NCBI GenBank assembly: GCA_038232935.1
Contig: JBBSMX010000118.1
Coordinates: forward strand, 1 to 13,286
DNA from: JBBSMX01 sp038232935
GTDB taxonomy: Bacteria > Bacteroidota > Rhodothermia > Rhodothermales > JANQRZ01
Length of the DNA: 13,286 bases
Direction: 5' to 3'
The notes under the pieces are model-generated. The model was given only the letters and a program-made list of their open reading frames with translations, was not told the DNA's origin and did no database searches. Every line of letters starts with the position of its first letter. Positions within the stretch are counted from its first letter, which is position 1. A program made the translations under genes and the position numbers. Positions 7,649 to 13,286 of the stretch are shown piece by piece.

Positions 7649-9406
7649 ATGCCCCTGCCCCCGCTCGACTTCGACTTCCTCCGTGCCCAGACCCTCGGCG
7701 TGGACACGCCGCTGCAGACGCCCTTCGGCGAGCGGCTGATGGTCTACGCCGATTTCACCGCCTCCGGTCGCTGCCTTCGCTTCGTCGAAGACTATCTCGG
7801 CGACCTCGCCCGGCATTACGCCAACAGCCACACCGAGGACGACACGACAGGTCGCCGGATGACGCAGCTTCTCCACGAGGCCGAGGCGCTCATCAAGCAG
7901 TCGGTGAACGCAGGCCCCGATGGGCGGCTCATCGCGTGCGGCACCGGTTCCACCGCGGCCATCGACAAGTTCCAGCAGCTCCTCGGCGTGGCGCTCCCGC
8001 CGGCGACACGGCACACACTGTTCGGCGTGCTGCGAGATCACATCGGCACCGACGAGGCCGCGGCGTTCGAGCAGCATCTCCGGGCGCACCAGCCCGTCGT
8101 GTTCGTTGGGCCATACGAGCACCATTCGAACGAGGTGACGTGGCGCGAAGGGCTCGCGACGGTCGTGGAAGTTCAGCTCGCCGAGGACGGTGGCATAGAC
8201 CTCGCCCACCTCGATCAGCTCTTGCAGGACCCGACGTACGAAGGGCGGCAGCGAATCGGCTCGTTCTCGGCGGCGTCGAACGTGACGGGCGTGCGGACGC
8301 CCGTGCGCGACGTGGCCCGCCTGCTCCACCGTCACGGCGCTACGGCCTGCTTCGACTTCGCCGCGAGCGCGCCCTACGTCGAGATCGACATGAACCCGGC
8401 GGGCGATCCCGAGGCGGCGCTCGACGCCGTGTTCATCTCCCCGCACAAGTTCCTCGGCGGGCCGGGGTCCTGCGGCGTGCTCGTGTTCAACGAGCGGGTG
8501 TACCCGAAAGACCTCGCGCCGAGCGTCGGCGGCGGCGGGACGGTGGTGTACGTCAACGCCGAGGGCCACGCGTTTACGACGGACATCGAGGCGCGCGAGA
8601 AGGCGGGGACGCCGGGCATCCTCCAGACGCTCCGCGCCGCGCTCGCGATGCAGGTGAAGGAGGCCGTGGGCGTGGACGCCATCGAGCACCGCGAGCAGGA
8701 ACTCCTGCGGCGGGCACTCGGCCGGTGGACGGACAACCCGAACATCGAGATCCTCGGACCGGCCGAGCCGGAGCGGCGCATCGGCGTCGTCTCGTTCAAC
8801 GTGCGGTGCGCGGAAGGGCAGATGCTCCACCCCCGCTTCGTGACGACGCTGCTCGACGACCTCTTCGGGATTCAGTCGCGGGCGGGCTGCTCGTGCGCGG
8901 GGCCGTATGCCCACCAGCTCCTCGGGATCGGCATCGAGCAGGCGCGGCGGCTGCTGGCGTGGTCCCGCGACGGCGTCCACGGCATCAAGCCCGGCTGGTG
9001 TCGTGTCGGGTTCCACTTCACGATGGACGATGCCGAAGCCGACTACATCATCGACGCCGTCGACTTCGTGGCGGAGCACGGCGCGCGCTTCCTCCCACAC
9101 TACCGCTTCCACCTCCGCTCCGGCACGTGGTCGCACGAAGACCGGGTGGACGTCGCCGCGCCGTTCTCGCTGTGCGCCGCCCTCGATGCACGGCCCGAGC
9201 CCGTAGCGCGGCCCGCCGCCGAGCGCGCCGAGCGCTACGCCCTACACCTCGACGAAGCCCGCATCTGGGCCGAGCGGTTGAGCGGTGAGGCTGACGCCGA
9301 GCCCTCGACACTCGATGGCGAGCTCGGGGCACTCCAGTATTTCGCCGTCCCCGTCGGGACCCTGGCCGAGGAGTCCGACGACGACGGGTTCTGCGGCGGA
9401 TTTTAG
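7649..9406 (+). CDS. Class-V aminotransferase fold PLP enzyme, cysteine desulfurase/selenocysteine lyase-like
   Basis: This 585-residue cytosolic protein has the PLP fold-type I layout of NifS/SufS relatives. The signatures are GTGSTAAID (phosphate-loop region), GPYEHHSN, ACFDFAASAPY (PLP-ring Asp) and FISPHKFLGGPG (Schiff-base Lys267). They are followed by SRAGCSCAGPY with Cys414 and Cys416, where group II cysteine desulfurases carry their catalytic Cys. The Lys-to-Cys spacing of about 147 is close to that of SufS. It is longer than SufS (about 400 residues). Roughly the last 110 residues are Ala/Glu/Asp-rich and end GFCGGF, with Cys582 four residues from the end. The substrate is unknown: sulfur mobilisation from cysteine is plausible, but a different PLP reaction is possible. 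No suf/isc genes are adjacent. ATG 7649 is preferred to an in-frame GTG at 7574, whose extension does not look coding. The stop lies 3 bp from the next start, so the two probably form an operon. Confidence 0.88.
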   Translation: MPLPPLDFDFLRAQTLGVDTPLQTPFGERLMVYADFTASGRCLRFVEDYLGDLARHYANSHTEDDTTGRRMTQLLHEAEALIKQSVNAGPDGRLIACGTGSTAAIDKFQQLLGVALPPATRHTLFGVLRDHIGTDEAAAFEQHLRAHQPVVFVGPYEHHSNEVTWREGLATVVEVQLAEDGGIDLAHLDQLLQDPTYEGRQRIGSFSAASNVTGVRTPVRDVARLLHRHGATACFDFAASAPYVEIDMNPAGDPEAALDAVFISPHKFLGGPGSCGVLVFNERVYPKDLAPSVGGGGTVVYVNAEGHAFTTDIEAREKAGTPGILQTLRAALAMQVKEAVGVDAIEHREQELLRRALGRWTDNPNIEILGPAEPERRIGVVSFNVRCAEGQMLHPRFVTTLLDDLFGIQSRAGCSCAGPYAHQLLGIGIEQARRLLAWSRDGVHGIKPGWCRVGFHFTMDDAEADYIIDAVDFVAEHGARFLPHYRFHLRSGTWSHEDRVDVAAPFSLCAALDARPEPVARPAAERAERYALHLDEARIWAERLSGEADAEPSTLDGELGALQYFAVPVGTLAEESDDDGFCGGF

Positions 9407-9409
9407 TCG

Positions 9410-10426
9410 ATGGCGAAACCGAAAGCGAAGCGGCCTCGCCGGCCGAAGACCCGAGGACCGAAGAAGAACGTGGTCGCGCCGCGCCCGCTCTGGCAGCGTC
9501 CCCTCGTGTTGGTCACCGTCGTGGCGCTCATCGTCGTGCTCGTGTTCGCGGTGCGGACGTTTAGCGACACCAAGCCGACGTTCGATGGCGAGCGCGCCTT
9601 CGCCGAGGTCGTGCGGCAGGTGGAGTTCGGGCCGCGCGTGCCGGGGACGGACGCCCACGCCGCCGCCCGCGCGTACTTCGTCGAGACGCTTGAAGGGTTA
9701 GCCGACCGCGTGCTCGAACAACCCGTCACGGCGACGGTCGGGGATTCAGTCACGGTCGAGGGCACCAACATCGTCGCCTCGTTCAACCTCGATCCGGGCG
9801 TGAAGAAGCGAATCCTGCTTGCCGCGCACTGGGATTCCCGTTCCCGCGCCGACCGCGACCCGGACTCGACCAAGCACGACGAGCCAGTGCCGGGCGCGAA
9901 CGACGGGGCCTCGGGCGTGGCCGTCCTGCTCGAACTCGCCCGCCTCTTCCATGCCGATCCGCCCGATGTCGGCGTGGACCTCGTGCTGTTCGATCTCGAA
10001 GACCTCGGCGACTACGCCACCGCCGACACGTCGGTCGCCCGCACGCCGTTCGCCATCGGCTCGGCCGCCTTCGCGAGGGACAACCCGACGTACCGCCCGA
10101 CCTTCGGGATTCTGCTGGACATGATCGGCGACGAGAACGTGCGGATCGCGAAGGAGGGGTACTCGCAGGCGTACGCCCCGCGCATCGTCGAGAAGGTGTG
10201 GGCGGCGGCGGCGGAGGTCGGGGCCGAGGCGTTCGTGGACGCGCCCGGCGGGGCCGTGGAGGACGACCACCTCCCGTTTCTCCGGCAGGGTATTCCCGTC
10301 ATCGACCTGATTCAGTCTCCGTTTCCCGCTACGTGGCACACGACATCCGACACCCCGGAGCACGTGAGTGCGGCGAGTTTGCAGCAAATCGGCGACGTAC
10401 TCGCCGAAGTGGTTTACGACGAGTAG
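9410..10426 (+). CDS. Membrane-anchored M28-family glutaminyl-peptide cyclotransferase (glutaminyl cyclase)-like protein
   Basis: This 338-residue protein is expected to convert N-terminal Gln of exported proteins to pyroglutamate. Residues 1-30 are strongly basic (12 Lys/Arg) and 31-49 form one membrane helix, so the catalytic domain should face the periplasm. Motifs follow animal-type QC: AAHWDSR, PGANDGASG (zinc-ligand Asp165), LFDLEDLGDY (catalytic Glu197, zinc-ligand position Asp198), LLDMIGDEN, EDDHLPFLRQGIPVIDLI (Asp285/Asp286) and SPFPATWHTTSD (zinc-ligand His310). The DDH..PFL..G and SPFP..WHT blocks distinguish QC from ordinary M28 aminopeptidases, and only one metal site seems complete. 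A plain aminopeptidase is the alternative. It starts 3 bp after the aminotransferase stop and lacks a Shine-Dalgarno, suggesting coupled translation. The 3' end faces murF across 11 bp with no terminator. Confidence 0.9.
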   Translation: MAKPKAKRPRRPKTRGPKKNVVAPRPLWQRPLVLVTVVALIVVLVFAVRTFSDTKPTFDGERAFAEVVRQVEFGPRVPGTDAHAAARAYFVETLEGLADRVLEQPVTATVGDSVTVEGTNIVASFNLDPGVKKRILLAAHWDSRSRADRDPDSTKHDEPVPGANDGASGVAVLLELARLFHADPPDVGVDLVLFDLEDLGDYATADTSVARTPFAIGSAAFARDNPTYRPTFGILLDMIGDENVRIAKEGYSQAYAPRIVEKVWAAAAEVGAEAFVDAPGGAVEDDHLPFLRQGIPVIDLIQSPFPATWHTTSDTPEHVSAASLQQIGDVLAEVVYDE

Positions 10427-10437
10427 GACGTTGCATG

Positions 10438-11742
10438 TCAGGCGATCTGTTTCCAGCTCTCCGACTGGCGCGGAAGCACGTGCTCCGGGTCGAGGTCCGG
10501 GTGGAGGAGCGCTTCGGAAATTCGCTCCATACGCGTGCCCTGGGACCCTTTTACGAGAACCGCATCGTCCGGCCTGGGTGTGTAAACGTGGCCCATCCGC
10601 AGCGCTTCGGCCAGTTCGGCTGAAGACGCATGAACCATGATGTGCTTCCGCTGCTCCGCCGACAGGGTTTCAGTCGCCCGCGCCATAATCTTCCCGACCG
10701 CGTGTACGATATCGGCTGACTCGGTGGCAGCGACGAGGACGCGTGCGTGCTCCTCGATCTCCGTATCGCCTAGTTCCAACATGTCGCCGAGGAACGCGAC
10801 GCGGCGCTCGGCCTCCTGCCCCTCGAGCACGCGGAGCGCCGCGAGCGTGGGGTCGGGCGAGGCGTTGTACGTGTCGTCGATGAGGATGCTGCCGCTACGC
10901 CCTTCGAGCCGGTTCAGGCGTCCCTTCTCCGGTCGAATGTGCATGAGCCCTCGGTTGATGGCGTCGTCCGCCATTCCAAGCGCGATCCCGACGCTCATCG
11001 CTGCGAGCGCCGTGTGGACCGCGTGGTCGCCGAGGATGGGGAGCTCCACGGTGATGCGGTCCGGTCGCACGTCGCAGTCCGCGCCGACGCCGTACGTCAG
11101 CGTCCGGCCCCGGTTCGCCTCGGCCATCTGCGCGGCGCGCGGGTCGTCGCCGTTGAGACAGGCCGTCCCGTCGGCGCTGAGGGCACGGACGATCTCCGAC
11201 TTCTCCCGCTGCACGCCGTCGATGCTGCCGAGCGTCTCGACGTGAACGCCTCGCACGTTCGTCACAACAGCGACGGTGGGAGGGAAGTAGCGGCAGAGGT
11301 CGCGGATGTCGCCCTTCAGCCGCGCGCCCATCTCCAGTACCAGCTTCGTATCAGGCCCGAACGCGTGGTTGAGGAGCAGCAGCGAGAGCCCGAGCGGCGT
11401 GTTCTTGTTGCCCTCGGACGCGACGACATCGAACCCCTCGCGGAGCACCGCGAGCACGGCCGTCTTCGTTGTCGTTTTCCCGACCGATCCGGTGATCGCG
11501 ACGACGTCCGGGCCGATCCGGCGAACCTTCTCCGTCGCTTGTTCGACGAGGTAGTCCAGTGCGCTCTCGACGCGGATGACCTCAACGGACTCCGGCACGT
11601 CTACGTCGGCTTCGGTGACGACGGCAGTCGCGCCTTTTTGGATGGCCTGCGGGATGAAGACGTGGCCGTCGTGCGTCTCACCCCGGATCGCGACATAAGT
11701 GTCGCCGGGCTGGATCGTACGTGTGTCGGTCGAGTACGGCAT
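10438..11742 (-). CDS. murF: UDP-N-acetylmuramoyl-tripeptide--D-alanyl-D-alanine ligase
   Basis: This cytosolic ATP-dependent ligase adds D-Ala-D-Ala to the UDP-MurNAc-tripeptide, the last soluble step of the peptidoglycan precursor. The 434 residues carry Mur-ligase signatures: STDTRTIQPGD and GETHDGHVFI (domain 1), P-loop TGSVGKTTT (84-92), EGNKNTPLG, EMGA (137-140), REKSEI (Lys181, the probable carbamylated Lys), DDTYNASPDP (289-298, MurF type), FLGDMLELG and VLVKGSQGTRME. MurE is unlikely because its DNPR motif is absent. The first ~20-25 residues usual in MurF are missing, and the strand region between ADVRP-like (222-228) and LPILGDH (234-240) is about 20 residues short. ATG 11742 has an in-frame TAG two codons upstream, so no longer start is possible. 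It follows ddl by 82 bp of repeat sequence; the same gene pair is adjacent in Bacillus subtilis. Confidence 0.93.
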   Translation of the reverse strand: MPYSTDTRTIQPGDTYVAIRGETHDGHVFIPQAIQKGATAVVTEADVDVPESVEVIRVESALDYLVEQATEKVRRIGPDVVAITGSVGKTTTKTAVLAVLREGFDVVASEGNKNTPLGLSLLLLNHAFGPDTKLVLEMGARLKGDIRDLCRYFPPTVAVVTNVRGVHVETLGSIDGVQREKSEIVRALSADGTACLNGDDPRAAQMAEANRGRTLTYGVGADCDVRPDRITVELPILGDHAVHTALAAMSVGIALGMADDAINRGLMHIRPEKGRLNRLEGRSGSILIDDTYNASPDPTLAALRVLEGQEAERRVAFLGDMLELGDTEIEEHARVLVAATESADIVHAVGKIMARATETLSAEQRKHIMVHASSAELAEALRMGHVYTPRPDDAVLVKGSQGTRMERISEALLHPDLDPEHVLPRQSESWKQIA

Positions 11743-11745
11743 GTT

Positions 11746-11827
11746 CTACTGGGTGAGTGAGGGATTGGGTGATTCGCCGATTTATTTTGTATTCACCTAT
11801 TCAGCGATTCACCCAATCAGCGAATCA
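11746..11827 (-). repeat. Degenerate 8-bp tandem repeat array with large inverted repeat in the ddl-murF spacer
   Basis: On the minus strand five contiguous octamers run from 11827 to 11788: TGATTCGC, TGATTGGG, TGAATCGC, TGAATAGG, TGAATACA. The first three bases of the array are the ddl stop codon. On the plus strand, TGAGTGAG, GGATTGGG and TGATTCGC (11754-11777) are related units in the opposite orientation. The two halves form an inverted repeat, 11763-11777 against 11804-11818 (14 of 15 pairs), with a 26-bp AT-rich loop. A longer 16-bp period (two octamers) is also visible. No T tract follows, so it is not an ordinary terminator. Confidence 0.85.
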
Positions 11828-12925
11828 ACGGGTCGTCTTGAGGCGGGTGTCCCGCGCGTGGCGGTCGAGGGCGAGCTGGATGAGGGTGTCTACGAGGCCA
11901 CCGATGGGCAGGCCGGTATGCTCCCACATGACGGGGAACATGCTGCGCTCGGTGAAGCCGGGGATCGTGTTCGCCTCGTTGATGAAGAGGTCGAACTCCG
12001 GCGTCACGAAGAAGTCGACGCGCGTCATCCCTTCGCAGCCCAGGATGCGGTAGGCGTCCGCTGCCATCGCGCGGGCGCGGTCCGAGACCTCGGGAGGAAG
12101 GTCGGCGGGGACCTCCATGCGGGCGGCGTCGGGATCGTTATACTTGGCGTCGTAGGTGTAGAAGGTGGCCGTCGAGACGATCTCGCCGAGGACGGACGCC
12201 CGCGGCTCCTCGTTGCCGATCACGGCGCACTCGATCTCGCGGCCCGTGACCGCCTGCTCGACGAGCACTTTGTTGTCGTAGTTGAACGCCTCCGCGACGG
12301 CCCCGTCGAAGGTCTCCGCACCTTCCACCTTCGAGGTGCCGACGGACGAGCCGGAGTTGGCGGGCTTGACGAAGAGCGTTGCCCCGAGGTCGCCGGCGAC
12401 GTCATCGTACGACACCTGCTCGCCCCGCCGAACGACGCGGAACGGCACAACCGGCAGGCCCGAATCGCGCAGCAGCCGCTTCGCCACCTCCTTGTCCATG
12501 CACACAGCCGAGCCGAGCACGTCGGGCCCGACGTAGGGGATGCCGAGGGTCTGAAGCAGGCCCTGCACCCGACCGTCTTCGCCGTTCTGTCCGTGCAGCA
12601 TGGGGAAGGCCACGTCGAGGGCGAGAGGCTCCCAGTAGGTCGTGCCGTCATCCCGGCGCACATACAGCTCCGCATCAACTTCCGCAGGGGAGAAGAGTGT
12701 TTCACGGTCTTTTGCTTCGCCGAAGGCCTCATCAGCGCCGTGCAGCACGGCCGATGCGGCGTCCTCGACGTGCCAGCGTCCCCGCCGGTCGATCCGAATG
12801 GGGGTGACCCGATACCGCTCCGGATCGAGGGCCGCGAACACGTTCCGGGCTGACTTGATCGACACCTCGTGCTCGGAGGAGAGTCCTCCGTAGATCAATC
12901 CGACGTGCGTCTTCTCCGTGGGCAT
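11825..12925 (-). CDS. ddl: D-alanine--D-alanine ligase
   Basis: This 366-residue cytosolic ATP-grasp enzyme joins two D-Ala molecules to make the dipeptide that MurF then uses. The length matches DdlA-type enzymes. Visible motifs are GGLSSEHEVS (Glu18), HGQNGEDG, GSAVCMDKEVAKRLL, KPANSGSSVGTSKV (Ser193 region, glycine-rich loop), DAKYNDP (Lys261, Tyr262 of the omega loop), TRVDFF (Arg302, Asp304 metal ligand) and NEANTIPGFT (Glu317, Asn319 metal ligands). Tyr at 262 rather than Phe or His predicts normal D-Ala-D-Ala product and not D-Ala-D-Lac, so vancomycin-type target change is not indicated. ATG 12925 is preceded by C/T-rich sequence without Shine-Dalgarno. It lies upstream of murF in the same direction and they probably share a transcript through the repeat-bearing spacer. 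Confidence 0.96.
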   Translation of the reverse strand: MPTEKTHVGLIYGGLSSEHEVSIKSARNVFAALDPERYRVTPIRIDRRGRWHVEDAASAVLHGADEAFGEAKDRETLFSPAEVDAELYVRRDDGTTYWEPLALDVAFPMLHGQNGEDGRVQGLLQTLGIPYVGPDVLGSAVCMDKEVAKRLLRDSGLPVVPFRVVRRGEQVSYDDVAGDLGATLFVKPANSGSSVGTSKVEGAETFDGAVAEAFNYDNKVLVEQAVTGREIECAVIGNEEPRASVLGEIVSTATFYTYDAKYNDPDAARMEVPADLPPEVSDRARAMAADAYRILGCEGMTRVDFFVTPEFDLFINEANTIPGFTERSMFPVMWEHTGLPIGGLVDTLIQLALDRHARDTRLKTTR

Positions 12926-13159
12926 GGCTGGCTAGAAAGGGGAGGAGGGGAGGGCGCGTCGGCGTGACCCGTCGTGCCAGAGGAGAGGCTGGAAGCTACG
13001 AGCTAGTATCGGGGCAGCGCGGCTCCGATTTAACCGGAATAGGAGAGAAGACGGCCATCTCTACATGCCTCCCTCCGCGTACGTACTTCGCCTGATTGAC
13101 GCATAATACCGACGGTGTCCGACAGTTGATGGCATGAAGGGAACTGGGTAGTCTCCCGG
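12926..13159. other. Spacer upstream of ddl, 234 bp; no gene, possible end of an insertion sequence
   Basis: This lies between the ddl start and the stop codon of the transposase fragment. It should contain the ddl promoter; TATTAT on the minus strand near 13103-13108 resembles a sigma-70 -10 box, but no -35 partner is seen. TGTCCGACAGTTGATGG, read inward from about 13117, is positioned where one end of the insertion sequence would be expected (about 45 bp outside the transposase stop). It cannot be confirmed because the other end is outside the window. The minus-strand open frame through 12996-13259 has no recognisable content. Confidence 0.4.
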
Positions 13160-13286
13160 CTATGTGTTGACGAGCACCGGCAGAGCCCGTAGCAACTCCT
13201 CCACGGACCACACGTGATCCGTCAGGCCCGCCGCCATCGCGGGCGTTCGCCCTCGCCACCGACGCCGGAAGCGACCCCCCTCGGGC
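13160..13286 (-). CDS. Transposase C-terminal fragment (5' part outside window)
   Basis: A minus-strand frame enters from the right edge and stops at TAG (13160-13162), giving the last 41 residues of a protein. They contain RTPAMAAGLTDHVWSVEELL, a C-terminal signature I associate with DDE-type transposases of bacterial insertion sequences; the IS family cannot be named from this tail. An arginine-rich stretch (FRRRWRGR) precedes it. The rest of the element lies outside the window, so whether it is intact is unknown. Confidence 0.72.
   Translation of the reverse strand, partial: PEGGRFRRRWRGRTPAMAAGLTDHVWSVEELLRALPVLVNT

Noticed and set aside
11825..12925. Vancomycin-resistance-type D-Ala-D-Lac ligase
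   Set aside because: The omega-loop residue is Tyr262 (AKY), typical of D-Ala-D-Ala ligases, and no vanH or vanX is nearby.
12996..13259. 87-codon minus-strand open frame
   Set aside because: It overlaps the transposase tail in another frame and has no recognisable content.

Overview
The window looks like chromosomal DNA of a GC-rich member of the Bacteroidota/Rhodothermota side of the tree (Rhodothermales-like). The placement is an inference. It rests on high GC, start codons without Shine-Dalgarno sequences, a periplasmic DPP IV, a glutaminyl-cyclase-type M28 enzyme, and two secreted proteins whose predicted mature N-terminus is glutamine. No rRNA, tRNA, CRISPR array or phage module was seen.

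Layout. 1-1617 (minus) is the N-terminal 539 codons of a large secreted multidomain protein that runs off the left edge. A gene-free gap of about 600 bp separates it from a divergent dipeptidyl peptidase IV gene (2225-4543, plus), which ends in a strong hairpin-plus-T-tract terminator. That hairpin stops only 26 bp before dihydroorotase pyrC (4630-5934, plus). The pyrC stop overlaps the GTG start of a Gdx/SugE-type small multidrug resistance exporter (5931-6260). A convergent minus-strand lipoprotein gene (6435-7181) has its own terminator at 6357-6393. After a second divergent gap of 467 bp come a class-V aminotransferase / cysteine-desulfurase-like enzyme (7649-9406) and, 3 bp later, a membrane-anchored glutaminyl cyclase-like M28 protein (9410-10426). 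These run tail to tail, 11 bp apart, into the cell-wall pair ddl-murF (minus, 12925 to 10438). The 82-bp ddl-murF spacer is built of degenerate 8-bp repeats that form a large inverted repeat. The right edge holds the last 41 codons of a transposase (minus).

How the genes fit together. Most are housekeeping: pyrimidine synthesis (pyrC), the D-Ala-D-Ala branch of peptidoglycan synthesis (ddl makes the dipeptide, murF attaches it) and envelope proteolysis. The most coherent theme is envelope protein maturation: secreted proteins whose predicted new N-terminus is Gln sit near an enzyme that would convert that Gln to pyroglutamate, and near a DPP IV that trims N-terminal dipeptides. I found no convincing wholly new system. 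The points most worth a second look are the ddl-murF octamer array beside a murF that looks shortened, the possible attenuator before pyrC, and the cysteine-desulfurase-like enzyme with a Cys-Gly-Gly-Phe C-terminus.
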